Positions 26,401 to 34,794 of a DNA stretch of 64,000 nucleotides are shown here, in pieces. Origin of the DNA: PALSA-350 sp963834445. GTDB taxonomy: Bacteria > Acidobacteriota > Terriglobia > Terriglobales > Acidobacteriaceae. Location: assembly GCA_963834445.1 (NCBI GenBank), contig CAWIBU010000009.1, positions 620,001 through 684,000 on the forward strand, given 5' to 3'. The translations under genes and the position numbers were made by a program. Numbering within the stretch: position 1 is the first letter of the stretch; each line of letters opens with the position of its first letter. The notes beneath the pieces are model-generated. The model saw nothing but the letters and a program-made list of their open reading frames with translations, ran no database searches and was not told where the DNA came from.

Positions 26401-26428
26401 ATGTCGAGAACCAGCGGATAGTGCCCAT
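23399..26428 (-). CDS. Two-component beta-propeller sensor histidine kinase (Reg_prop/Y_Y_Y)
   Basis: 1009 residues. A signal peptide (VCVLAFALPSLA) leads to a periplasmic domain of about 14 Reg_prop repeats (motifs such as DGYLWLATRAGLFRFDGVRF, GTLWVGTRGAGIARMVNGKF) to about residue 640. A Y_Y_Y domain follows at about 670-745, then a transmembrane helix (FMLLCAAALLALLWALYLL). The cytoplasmic HisKA_3 kinase has its phospho-His in RELHDTLLQ near 790, and the ATPase runs to about 995 (VRDDGKGID, GHWGISGMRERA). Such sensors commonly detect carbohydrate breakdown products. It is 3 nt from the TonB receptor gene and overlaps the regulator gene, forming an uptake-sensing operon. Confidence 0.93.
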   Translation of the reverse strand: MGTIRWFSTCAASFACRTGWGFVCVLAFALPSLALNPNNQISQYAHASWGIDAGIAAVRRIKQAPDGYLWLATRAGLFRFDGVRFTIFKAGVDTGLESSTIQDLLIDPDGSMWVATLGGGLSHYQGGRFHTYTVRDGLPSLDINSLFRDSHGTLWVGTRGAGIARMVNGKFETFPVPIPASRITAFIEDPDHSLWIATDGFGVFRLQNGTIRSFSVKDGLPDNRVVGLYRDHAGRIWTAGRKGISSWDGVRFVANEAVNASVGESVSCFEDRDGNLWVGSTSGLFRVRGSEVDRMDRSTGLSNDFVNDVFEDHEGNLWVGLRNGLDRLRNDQVQSIGQPGPVVSDAQGILTASNGQIARVAANGVRPLQVSLPRGATIFTVLSRPDGGLLIGTDKGSLIWTGKHISVVPELSKLSIRSMLQDRDGSIWIGTANRGLLHWKPSAGSRTLTETGVPDKWIIPLAQDHTGAVWAGSFSGGGLYRVDGGKVQHFGRDEGFRSTVIYSLNVDKQGELWIGSADGLSWFQDGHIRTVDSQQGLPADQVFAILDDSFNRIWLGGQTGITAIDKKSLSEWASGVRHKLDPVLYPFPRGVEAGFSTMFFPSAARSTDGNLWFGGIGGLTEVTPLDPAASHTSHFPVLVEDVTVDSVVHSASGVIGMPPGTRSIEVRYTALALSNAEAVRFRYKLEGMDKDWVDADTRRFAFYDNLKPGAYKFRVAARVGEEQWQESSTLLLEQLPFFYQTWSFMLLCAAALLALLWALYLLRLQQLRHQFAIGMEARVNERTRVARELHDTLLQSFQGAVFQFQAARKLLLRDADNAMQVIDEAIQAAEEGITEGRAAIHDLRPEPAAQRDLPELLNAAGRESATAQQPEGPPPIFSVIVEGKQQTLPPILQDEVYRISREVIRNAFAHASASRIEVEIRYDKDQLRVRVRDDGKGIDAKILAAGGEPGHWGISGMRERAQRIGSRLDFWSEMGAGTEVQLTVPAAMAYEKRRPNRRFRLLPRAGSDE

Positions 26429-26431
26429 TTC

Positions 26432-29400
26432 CTACCAGGACAGGCGTAAGGCAATTTGGACCTGCCTCGACGTCGTAGCTGTTGAGGTAATGAGTCCCGC
26501 GCTTGCGATGGGAACTCCTTTGGAGTTGTAAAGGGCGTTATTCGCCAAGGGCGGCTCGAAATTCGGGCGGTTTGCAAAATTGAACACTTCGCCCCTGAAC
26601 TGAAGTTTGGCAGACTCCGAAAACAAATGCATGTTGAAATCCCTGGCTACCGAGGAGTCCAGCTCTACCAGGTCGGGCCCCACGAGAGAGTTTCGGCCGG
26701 CATCTCCTAACAGATTCGCTGGCCGAGGGAACGAATAACACGCGAGGTTTACATACTGCAACGTGTTTCCACGATTCGTGAGGTGCGTGCACGCTGGGCC
26801 AACCACGCGATTCGGTACGTCGTAAGGGCTGGAACTTTTCTCCCCTGCGACGTCACCGGATAGAACAGGTGTAAACGGCATCCCGTCGCTTATCGTGAAA
26901 ATCCCTCCCATCTGCCAGCCGTTGGCCAGCGCCTTCAGGAGCGGTTGCGGGGCGCCGGCTTTGGGAAGCTGCCAAAGCCCGTAAATTACCGCAACTCGAC
27001 CGACATTGAAATCCGACACCCCGCGGTTGAGGCGAGCATTGATGAAAAGTGTCCCTACTGAATTTTGAAATTGTGTGGGGAAGATACTCGACGAATAGCC
27101 GTCGATGCTTTTCTGCCAGGTGAGGGCTCCCTGTAACTCGAGACCATGCCTGAACTGCTGTTGAACACGTGTCTGGAGCGAATTGTAGTTGGAGCCGTCT
27201 CCCCAGGTGAGCTGCCGAATGGAACCCACTGCAGGGTTCAGCCGAGTACCGCTGCCGATTGGCGAGGGAAACAAGTAGCCCGCCGGCGTTAAAGTCGGAA
27301 CAACGATGTCCACGTCGTTCGCGAGGTCGAACATGTGCACGCCGCGCGATCCAGCATAGGCAACCGACAGAAGAAGATCGGGAGCAAGAAGGTGCTCCAC
27401 GCTCAGGTTCCACTGCATTACGTAATTGCGCCGCGGATTACTTTGGATGCTGGGTTCCCGGACCGGCAGGCTGGTCTTAGTCGATTCCAGAATCGTTTGA
27501 TATCCTCCTGACGGAAACGACCCGGACGGAGGATCGGCCAGCGTTACAAGGCTCGAAAAGGGTCCGCTGTAAGCCTCTAGCATGGCCGTCTCGTAAATCA
27601 AAGGCAGAACGTCGAAAATGCCAAATGCGGCTCGAACTGACAGTTTCTTGTCTCTGGATGGCACCCAGGCTAGTCCGGTGCGGGGTTCGAAGTTGCGATA
27701 GGTTGGGTTCTGGAAAAGAGGCTGTCCGACGTTTAGGTCCGTTTTGTCGATGTCCCGCAGGTTGGAAACAAGTCCGTGTACTTCGTTCGGCACGGAGGCG
27801 ATCTCATATCGCAGGCCCGAATTCAAAGTAAATGAGGAACTCAACCACCACGTGTCCTGAACATATGTACCGGCAACATTCTGCCGGAACCCGCGTTCGG
27901 GGAAATCAATGCCTGACGGGTTGGCCTCTCCGCCCTGATAATTGACGTCAGCAAAGAAGTTGGTAAGCTTCTGGTTCGTCAGAAAGTCGGTCAGCGTAGC
28001 GAAGCTGTACGCACCGTTTGGGTCTGCCGCGACTCGAGTGTTATAACGGTACCGAATAAAATCGCAACCGAACTTGATGACGTGGTTTCCCTTCTGAATA
28101 CTCACGTCGTCGTATATCTGAAAATTTGTAAACCAGAAGTTCGTCGCCGAAAGACCGCCGACACCACCGGTAAATGTCGTGAGGCCGGGCACAGTCAGGG
28201 CGGGCGCGTCTCGTCCCGGAAGAATTCCTAAGCTCGAATCCGATGCCGCAGGGTTATTCCCCGGCGATGAATCCAGAGCCTTAGCTGTCACCCTATTGAC
28301 GCCAAACCGGAAAGCGTTGACGAGTCGCGGGTCGAAGATATGAACGGAATTGAGTGCCAGTGTGTTTCGCCGGAGACTATTAAGGGAAAGGATACTGTTA
28401 AGCGAGTCCGGAGTGCTGATTTCGCCTTGATCAGTCGACCACGAAATCGCCAGGTTATCATTTGGTGAAAAATTGTGATCGAGCTTGGCTAAACCGGTAC
28501 TTTCTGTGGCGGGGTTTTCGGCAGAAAAAACATACTCTGCGGTATCACCGTTGCCCAGAAGCGGTCCGTTTGGTAGAGGCCAAAGTGCGAAGTAAGGCGC
28601 GGTCGCAGGACTGACGACGATCTTGCCTTCTGCGAGATCGCCTTTGCGGGCTGCGGCGGAGGGTACGATGCCGATGGACGTATTCTTAGCGGCCTGCCGC
28701 AAACCTTCATAATTCACGAAGAAGAAGGTTTTATCCCGCCGGATCGGCCCGCCCAGAGCGGCGCCAAATTGATTCCGCCGCAGCGGGAGTTTCTCCCCGT
28801 CGAAAAAATTGCGTGCGTCAAACTTGTCGTTGCGAAGAAACTCGTAGAGGTCGCCATGGAACCCGTTTTGCCCGGAACGAGATATACCGTTGATCACGCC
28901 GCCGGATGTTTCGCCGAAGGCCGCGCTGTAATTGTTGCTTAAGACGGAGAACTCCTGAATCGCGTCGACGCCAAGAGATAGCCCCAAAACGCTGCCAGGC
29001 GGGCCGTTCGTGTAGTCGTTCTGGCTGATCCCATCGAGCAGATAATTGTTTTGACCAGGGCGGGTTCCGCCAATTGTCACCGCTGAACCAAACCCACGAC
29101 TCCCACGATTGGAATTGCTTCCGTTCAGTGCATTCTGAGTTCGGATACTCGAGACGCCTGGTTCCAGTAGGGCGAGTTGAGTCCAGTCGCGGCCGTTCAA
29201 CGGGAGTTCCCGCATGGCTCCGGGGTCGACCACACCAGTTAACGCTACGCTCTCGTGGTCGATGTTATTGGCCTCGACATGTACCTCTACACTTGATTGG
29301 ACGGTTGCCGGGTTGAGACTAAAATCCACGACATCCTCTGCGCTAACGGAGAGTTCAACATTTGTTCGGCGCTCGATTGCGAAAGTTGGCGCCGCGATTG

Positions 29401-29647
29401 TGATTTCATAAAGGGAAGGCGGCAGATCGAATACGACGTAGGTGCCTACTTTATTTGTTTGCGTTTCGCGGGATACCTGGGTATCGGCGTTCCTCACAGT
29501 CACCTTCGCATTGGCGACGATGGCGCCCGACCGATCGCGCACGGTACCACGCAGGCTCGCGAATGTACTTTGACCGTACATGCAGCCGTCGACGATCACG
29601 AAAATCGCCACGACACTCAGACCAGTCCGGTTGCGCCAATTCACCAT
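26432..29647 (-). CDS. TonB-dependent receptor, Oar-like, with carboxypeptidase-regulatory-like N-domain
   Basis: 1071 residues. After a signal peptide, residues about 28-115 form a carboxypeptidase-regulatory-like beta-sandwich (FASLRGTVRDRSGAIVANAK). A plug domain follows (LPLNGRDWTQLALLEPGVSS, NNYLLDGISQNDYTNGPPGS), then a long beta-barrel ending in a terminal aromatic-type strand (RQVQIALRLSW). This architecture is greatly expanded in Acidobacteriota and usually imports large substrates or sugars across the outer membrane with TonB energy. It is the first gene of an operon with the propeller kinase and NarL regulator. The substrate is unknown. Confidence 0.92.
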   Translation of the reverse strand: MVNWRNRTGLSVVAIFVIVDGCMYGQSTFASLRGTVRDRSGAIVANAKVTVRNADTQVSRETQTNKVGTYVVFDLPPSLYEITIAAPTFAIERRTNVELSVSAEDVVDFSLNPATVQSSVEVHVEANNIDHESVALTGVVDPGAMRELPLNGRDWTQLALLEPGVSSIRTQNALNGSNSNRGSRGFGSAVTIGGTRPGQNNYLLDGISQNDYTNGPPGSVLGLSLGVDAIQEFSVLSNNYSAAFGETSGGVINGISRSGQNGFHGDLYEFLRNDKFDARNFFDGEKLPLRRNQFGAALGGPIRRDKTFFFVNYEGLRQAAKNTSIGIVPSAAARKGDLAEGKIVVSPATAPYFALWPLPNGPLLGNGDTAEYVFSAENPATESTGLAKLDHNFSPNDNLAISWSTDQGEISTPDSLNSILSLNSLRRNTLALNSVHIFDPRLVNAFRFGVNRVTAKALDSSPGNNPAASDSSLGILPGRDAPALTVPGLTTFTGGVGGLSATNFWFTNFQIYDDVSIQKGNHVIKFGCDFIRYRYNTRVAADPNGAYSFATLTDFLTNQKLTNFFADVNYQGGEANPSGIDFPERGFRQNVAGTYVQDTWWLSSSFTLNSGLRYEIASVPNEVHGLVSNLRDIDKTDLNVGQPLFQNPTYRNFEPRTGLAWVPSRDKKLSVRAAFGIFDVLPLIYETAMLEAYSGPFSSLVTLADPPSGSFPSGGYQTILESTKTSLPVREPSIQSNPRRNYVMQWNLSVEHLLAPDLLLSVAYAGSRGVHMFDLANDVDIVVPTLTPAGYLFPSPIGSGTRLNPAVGSIRQLTWGDGSNYNSLQTRVQQQFRHGLELQGALTWQKSIDGYSSSIFPTQFQNSVGTLFINARLNRGVSDFNVGRVAVIYGLWQLPKAGAPQPLLKALANGWQMGGIFTISDGMPFTPVLSGDVAGEKSSSPYDVPNRVVGPACTHLTNRGNTLQYVNLACYSFPRPANLLGDAGRNSLVGPDLVELDSSVARDFNMHLFSESAKLQFRGEVFNFANRPNFEPPLANNALYNSKGVPIASAGLITSTATTSRQVQIALRLSW

Positions 29648-29879
29648 GGGCCACTAGATGAACACACCTACGATAAAGTCTCATCGTGCGAACTCTTAGG
29701 TGGACAGTGCTCTCCCTCTGTCGGGAGCGTATCCCCGTAATTTACCACGCAGGCGACAGGAATAGGATAGCTTCTCTATCAAAACTCACGCGAACCGCCG
29801 CGAGAGGCTCAAAGGACGGTTGATCGGTGATCAAGATATGGCGTAAGTTCAGGGCCCGCACAAAGAACGGAAAGACAAA

Positions 29880-30035
29880 GGAGCGTCCTTTCTTACCGAG
29901 TCATTAGCCAATCCGGACGGCTGGGAATGGCGCTGTTACATGCGTGATGCAGATGGCTACCTCATCGAGGACGGCTCCGCCGGCCTTATGGACCGCAATA
30001 CCCGGCGGCGAAGTGTTCAAGCCAGCCGCATTTAA
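29880..30035 (+). pseudogene. C-terminal fragment of a VOC/glyoxalase-family gene
   Basis: The frame GASFLTESLANPDGWEWRC then YMRDADGYLIEDG is the characteristic end of VOC-fold proteins, where the final Glu of YLIE is a metal ligand. The fragment runs to a TAA at 30033-30035. No start or first module is found upstream; stops occur in this frame before about 29860. It is therefore a remnant. It is not simply the missing half of the VOC gene at 12353-12655, being 17 kb away, but it is the same family. Confidence 0.6.
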
Positions 30036-30090
30036 AACGCCGCATGATGGACAGCATCCGTTGTAGCGCTCATCCCCCTGACCCATCGCC

Positions 30091-30288
30091 TCACACGCGC
30101 TCGATACGCTCAAGTTGATCTTGGGCTTCCATAAGGTCAAAGCGGAGGAGCTGGTTTCTGTATAGCAATTCGGCTACAAGGATTCTCAAATACGATCGTT
30201 CTTCACATTCTGGGCAAGACGGATCGGTCAACGAATGCGAGCGCTGTGTATGCGAGGGTTCGACCGCGGGCTTGTTAGTTGTATCCAT
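30091..30288 (-). CDS. Small hypothetical protein, helical with a CxxC pair
   Basis: 65 residues. The C-terminal half is strongly helical and amphipathic (LRILVAELLYRNQLLRFDLM, EAQDQLERIERV), preceded by a CPEC pair that could bind zinc. No clear Shine-Dalgarno is seen before the ATG at 30288. I do not recognise a family. Reasons to keep it: good coding-like composition and a position downstream of no other gene on this strand. It may equally be a chance frame. Confidence 0.4.
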   Translation of the reverse strand: MDTTNKPAVEPSHTQRSHSLTDPSCPECEERSYLRILVAELLYRNQLLRFDLMEAQDQLERIERV

Positions 30289-30561
30289 GGTGGGCGGCTG
30301 CTCCGATGTCTTGAGAGGCTCCGTTTACGATGGCTGCTTCCTGCTTTGCCATGACCATCTCCAGTTATTATTCGACAGTGCCCGTAGGGCCCTGGCATAT
30401 CCGCGCGGGTGTTTTTCCGAAAACCACCGCGGCTTGCAGCTCAGGTTGTGCCAGCATCGCGCAACCCGTTCACTTCCGTCTGGTATTCAGATTAAGCGTA
30501 GGGCGGGGGAACTGCTATTGGACGTAAGTAGGGGGCAATACCTTTGTACGAGTGTATGCTG

Positions 30562-31209
30562 TCAAGTGGTAGGAGCAGCCGCTCCAGAAGCGCGTTTGAG
30601 GCGGAGCTTCCCGGCCATCTTAACCAGGTCAGCGATGGAGTCGGCCTTCATCTTTTCCATGACCCTGCCGCGGTGCGCCTTTACCGTAATCTCGCTGATG
30701 CCGAGTTCGCCGCCCACCTGCTTATTTGCCTTGCCGGAGACTACCAAAGCCATCACCTGGCGTTCGCGACCGGTGAGCGACTCATAGAGGCTCTTAAGCC
30801 CCTGCATCTCGATCTCGCGGTCGAGTGCGATGCGGCTGCGTTGCAGGGCCTGCCGGATGGCGGCTAATAGTACTTCTTCGCGGAACGGCTTTGTGAGGAA
30901 CTCCTGCGCCCCGGCTTTCATGGCCCGGACCGTCATCGGGACATCGCCGTGGCCCGTGATGAAAATAATGGGCATCTCCGGCCGTTCGACGGCCACTCGC
31001 TTTTGCAGGTCAAGACCGTTCAGGCCGGGAAGGGAAACGTCGAGTATCAGACAGCTAGGCGTCGGCACCCAGCGACGCGCGAGGAACTCCTGCGCCGATG
31101 CGTAGGTCTCGGGCTGCCAACCTTCACAGCGAAGCAGCGGCCCCAGTGATTCGCGTATCGATACGTCATCATCGACAACAAACACGATTGGATCGGCTTG
31201 CGGCATCAT
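30562..31209 (-). CDS. FixJ-family response regulator
   Basis: About 215 residues from the ATG pair at 31209/31206 (GAGGTGG upstream); a TTG at 31248 in frame is less likely. The receiver has VFVVDDDVSIRESL, phospho-Asp in CLILDVSLPGLNGLDLQ, the Thr region FITGHGDVPM and Lys in FLTKPF. The C-terminal LuxR helix-turn-helix is LTGRERQVMALVVSGKANKQ and then VGGELGISEITVKAHRGRVM. No kinase is adjacent, so it is an orphan. It is nearly the same type as the regulators at 37851 and 52982, and is a candidate reader of the palindromic sites. Immediately upstream a weak half-site (31240-31255) may reflect autoregulation. Confidence 0.9.
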   Translation of the reverse strand: MMPQADPIVFVVDDDVSIRESLGPLLRCEGWQPETYASAQEFLARRWVPTPSCLILDVSLPGLNGLDLQKRVAVERPEMPIIFITGHGDVPMTVRAMKAGAQEFLTKPFREEVLLAAIRQALQRSRIALDREIEMQGLKSLYESLTGRERQVMALVVSGKANKQVGGELGISEITVKAHRGRVMEKMKADSIADLVKMAGKLRLKRASGAAAPTT

Positions 31210-31457
31210 CAATTGCGCCACCTCAGCATTACGCTGCCCACTGGACAAAAGTATATTTCACTCACTCGGCCGATTTATTAATTGACGAGCTTTGTTATCA
31301 CAGACGGTCGTTTGATCGCCGGGCCGAATCCCTGCATGCTCGACGATCGCGGCTCGGGCGCTTGTAAAGTTGTTCGCAGAAGTAGCTGCGAAGTCCTCAA
31401 CTTGTTCCACCTTTCGGTAGGAATCTGAACCGGTAGAAGGAAAGTAGGACGCCCCGT

Positions 31458-31519
31458 GATACGTAGGTGTCGGTCGATACCTTGGTCCAATGGATCACAC
31501 TTCGGCCCTCTGGCTTAAT
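31458..31519 (+). promoter_or_regulatory. Palindromic operator and extended -10 promoter of the ECF sigma gene (site D)
   Basis: TAGGTGTCGG / TCGATACCTTGG with GTCCAAT following, then 20 nt, then TGGCTTAATGACA (-10 at 31511-31519). The start codon lies 70 nt further on. The distal arm carries one mismatch (GGTGT for GGTAT). Confidence 0.75.
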
Positions 31520-31589
31520 GACAATGTAAGCCTATCCGGATGTGCTTGTTGTGTAAGACCACAGCATGCCAATTCAAAGGGAGAACGTC

Positions 31590-32312
31590 ATGATTGCTGC
31601 CAATGAGAAAAATGCAACTGATTTCGCTGCGTACGAGAATGAGGCGTTACAAAGTCAAAACCTCGTTGCCGCGGCGCGCTCGGGGTCTACCGCCGCCTTC
31701 GCCCAACTGAGAGAGATCTATGCGCAACGCGTCTACCGGAAACTTTTCACCATGACCAGGAATCGGGAAGATGCCGAAGATGCTTTGCAGGACACCTTTC
31801 TGAAAGCCTACATGGCGCTCCACACCTTCGAAGAGAGATCGAGCTTCTACACCTGGGTCACCAGGATTGCGATTAACTCTGCGTTGATGATCCTTCGCCG
31901 ACGCCGTACGCGTGCTGAAGTATCCTACGACGGTCCAGGTGAAACGGAAGATACGATCCTTGGGTTTGAATTCAGAGACTCCGGCCCCAGCCCCGAGCAT
32001 GTCTGTGTTCACCGCCAGAGTTATGCTTGTATGCTTCGATCCATCTGGAGTCTTCAGCCGCGACTTCGTCAGGTCATCGAGATGCAAATGGCGGATAGCT
32101 ATTCAATCAGAGAGATTGCTCAAGCGCTCGAAATATCCGAATCCGCTGTTAAATCCAGGCTTGCCAGGGCGCGTGCGCGGCTGGCTTCTGCTCACGGCGC
32201 CAAGAGTTCAAAATTGGACGCACCCGTCCGTAATAGCTCGTGGCCCGGGGGACGAGATATAGAGACTTCGTGGCGTGAAGTTCAGTCGTCGAATGCAATC
32301 AGGACAGCATAA
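31590..32312 (+). CDS. ECF RNA polymerase sigma factor
   Basis: 240 residues from the ATG at 31590 (GGGAGAA at a normal distance; 31566 is also open). Region 2 includes LREIYAQRVYRKLFTMTRN and then EDAEDALQDTFLKAYMALHTF plus FYTWVTRIAINSALMILRRR. Region 4 includes QRLRQVIEM-like LQPRLRQVIEMQMADSYSIR and EIAQALEISESAVKSRLARA. No anti-sigma gene is adjacent, in contrast to the module at 6783-7870. It is transcribed from palindromic site D, so it may form a second regulatory tier below the FixJ proteins. Its own targets are unknown. Confidence 0.9.
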   Translation: MIAANEKNATDFAAYENEALQSQNLVAAARSGSTAAFAQLREIYAQRVYRKLFTMTRNREDAEDALQDTFLKAYMALHTFEERSSFYTWVTRIAINSALMILRRRRTRAEVSYDGPGETEDTILGFEFRDSGPSPEHVCVHRQSYACMLRSIWSLQPRLRQVIEMQMADSYSIREIAQALEISESAVKSRLARARARLASAHGAKSSKLDAPVRNSSWPGGRDIETSWREVQSSNAIRTA

Positions 32313-32523
32313 ACGTGGGGCGCTGAGAGGAAGCGAGCCGCGGCAGCGCTTCCTGCACGGTGTCCCAGTAGTCTGTCACAGATTTGGGCACCCTCGGGCT
32401 GCAAGGAGTCAAAGGCGTGCGGATCAATCGCTCTCCTCGCCATTGCATGGAGCGCCGGAGAGCATCCGTGGCGCTGAAAAAACGAGTGTATCCCCCTTAA
32501 ATCTCGTTCATGGATGACGCTCA

Positions 32524-34638
32524 TTAGTCGGATGAAGCATCGTGAGCAAACGCCTCGCGCGCGCCGTATTGTTTATCTGCCTCGCTGTTCCCACCCAGAA
32601 CCCGAAGCGCCGCGGCGGCGACGTGATCAGCGGTGAACCCGAGATGATTGAAGACATCCTGACCCGGCGCCGATGCTCCGAAGCGCTCTACGCCGATGAC
32701 CACCCCCTCGTCGCCGGCCCATTTGTGCCAGCCGATCGGTGAGGCAGCCTCAATGGTCACCCGCTTCTTGATACTTCGCGGCAATACGCCTTCGCGATAA
32801 GACTCGTCCTGGTTTTCAAATAGGTTCCAGCTCGGCATGCTAACCACGCGCGCCCGCACTCCACGGTCCTTCAGCATCTCTCGCGCCGTCATGCAGAGAC
32901 TGACCTCCGAGCCGGTGCCGATCAGGATCACATCCGGAGAACCACCGTCGGCTTCCGCGAGCACATACGCCCCTCGTGTCACATCAGGATCTTTCGCCTG
33001 CGTGCGGTCGAGATGTGGTACTCCCTGCCGTGTGAGCACCAGCAGTGTTGGCCCGTTATGCCGAACCGCGAAAGTCCATGCCTCCGTAGTCTCGTTCGCA
33101 TCGGCTGGGCGGATGACAGTGAGCTCCGGTATTCCTCGCAGGCCGGCCAGATGCTCGATCGGCTGGTGCGTCGGGCCGTCCTCGCCGAGTCCAATGCTGT
33201 CGTGCGTGAATACGTAAATAACTTTGAGGCGGCTCAAAGCTCCGAGCCGAATAGCCGGCTTCATATAGTCAGAAAAGGTGAAGAACGTTGCGCTGAACGG
33301 CAGCACACCACCATGGGCCGCCATTCCATTCACTATGGCGCCCATCGCATGCTCACGAATACCGAACGCGATATTCCGCCCGGCATAGCTCCACACCCCG
33401 CCCACCGCACCGAGCGTTCCCGGCCCTGACACCGCGGTCGACTGGAAGTCTCCTAAGCCTTTCAGAGCGGTTCTCGTCGACGGATTCAAGTCCGCCGATC
33501 CACCGACCAGGTTAGGAATGTGCTTGGCCAGCGCATTGATGGCTTCTCCACCCGCAGCACGAGTGGCCATCGGTTTATCGCTGGGCTTCCACTTGGGAAG
33601 GTCGACGTCCCACGCTTCTGGAAGCTCGCCATTCATGATCAACTCGAACTCAGCAGCTTCTTTCGGAAACTCCTTCTTGTACGCACCGAATCGCTTCCGC
33701 CACTCTCCCTCTAGCTGCGCTCCACGCGGAATCGCCCGCCGGAAAAATTCCACCGATTCCTCAGGTAAGTAAAACTTGTCAGTTGTTGGCCACCCCAGGG
33801 CCTTCTTGGTTGACTGTAATTCCTCCTCTCCTAACGGATCCCCGTGCGCCGTGAAGTTATCTTGCTTGTGCGGGCTGCCGTAGCCTATGTGTGTCCTCGC
33901 CAGAATTAAGGAAGGTCTTTGGCTCTCCGCCTGCGCCTCCCGGATGGCGGACGCCACGTCTTCGGTATCGTTGCCATCGCGCACGAGGCGCGTGTGCCAT
34001 CCAGACGCTTCGAAACGCTTTGCAACGTCTTCGGTGAAGTCAATCTCGGTGGCCCCAGCGAGAGAAATATGGTTCTGGTCGTAGAGATAGATGAGCTTCC
34101 CCAGGCGCAAATGTCCCGCCAGCGATGCCGCTTCTTGACTGATGCCCTCCATCAGGTCTCCGTCGCCGCAGATCCCGTACGTATAGTGATTCACAATCGT
34201 GTGGCCAGGCCGGTTGTATCGTTCTGCCAGCCACGCCTCAGCCAATGCCAGGCCGACCCCGTTGCCGAACCCCTGCCCAAGAGGACCCGTAGTCACCTCC
34301 ACTCCTGGGGTTTGGCCGCGCTCGGGATGCCCCGGCGCTTTGCTGCCCCACTTCCTGAAATGTTTGATCTCCTCCAGTGGCAGGTCATAACCAGTCAGGT
34401 AGAGCAAGCTGTACAACAGCATCGATCCGTGTCCCCCTGACAATACGAAACGATCGCGGTCGACCCACAGAGGATTCTGCGGGTTATGCTTCAGAAAACC
34501 GGTCCAAAGCGTATAGGCCATCGCAGCTGCGCCCATCGGCATTCCGGGATGACCGGCGTTCGCATTCTGCACCGCATCCGCCGAAAATATTCTTATCGTG
34601 TTAATGCAGAGATTTTCGAGTTCTTGATTCAGTGCCAT
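32524..34638 (-). CDS. tkt: Transketolase
   Basis: 704 residues from the ATG at 34638, which follows a strong AGGAGGAG; the frame is open to 34665. Thiamine diphosphate enzyme of the non-oxidative pentose phosphate pathway. Conserved blocks are NAGHPGMPMGAAAMAYTLW, the TPP motif GDGDLMEGISQEAASLAGHL followed by the Asn of YDQNHISL, GIREHAMGAIVNGMA and THDSIGLGEDGPTHQPIEHL. It interchanges two-carbon units between sugar phosphates. It is downstream of a sugar permease and a porin on the same strand and complements the G6PD gene at 61178, suggesting control of pentose-phosphate flux. Confidence 0.96.
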   Translation of the reverse strand: MALNQELENLCINTIRIFSADAVQNANAGHPGMPMGAAAMAYTLWTGFLKHNPQNPLWVDRDRFVLSGGHGSMLLYSLLYLTGYDLPLEEIKHFRKWGSKAPGHPERGQTPGVEVTTGPLGQGFGNGVGLALAEAWLAERYNRPGHTIVNHYTYGICGDGDLMEGISQEAASLAGHLRLGKLIYLYDQNHISLAGATEIDFTEDVAKRFEASGWHTRLVRDGNDTEDVASAIREAQAESQRPSLILARTHIGYGSPHKQDNFTAHGDPLGEEELQSTKKALGWPTTDKFYLPEESVEFFRRAIPRGAQLEGEWRKRFGAYKKEFPKEAAEFELIMNGELPEAWDVDLPKWKPSDKPMATRAAGGEAINALAKHIPNLVGGSADLNPSTRTALKGLGDFQSTAVSGPGTLGAVGGVWSYAGRNIAFGIREHAMGAIVNGMAAHGGVLPFSATFFTFSDYMKPAIRLGALSRLKVIYVFTHDSIGLGEDGPTHQPIEHLAGLRGIPELTVIRPADANETTEAWTFAVRHNGPTLLVLTRQGVPHLDRTQAKDPDVTRGAYVLAEADGGSPDVILIGTGSEVSLCMTAREMLKDRGVRARVVSMPSWNLFENQDESYREGVLPRSIKKRVTIEAASPIGWHKWAGDEGVVIGVERFGASAPGQDVFNHLGFTADHVAAAALRVLGGNSEADKQYGAREAFAHDASSD

Positions 34639-34794
34639 ATCTCCTCCTGTGAGCGGCCGTGTCAAAACCTACTGAGTGCGATCGGGTCTAAGCGCAAACA
34701 GCTGAAACCCGCTTCCTGATTTGCGCGCCACGTGGCGTCTTGAAAATTACCGCCAGGGCATCCTGCAAGCCCTGGCCATAGCTGTCTCCGATAC

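Noticed and set aside
31240..31255. Half-site TATACTTTTGTCCAGT upstream of the FixJ gene at 30562
   Set aside because: The half-site and the 20-nt spacing to GGCGCAATTG fit, but this would put the -10 directly on the start codon. Kept only as a possible autoregulatory half-site.
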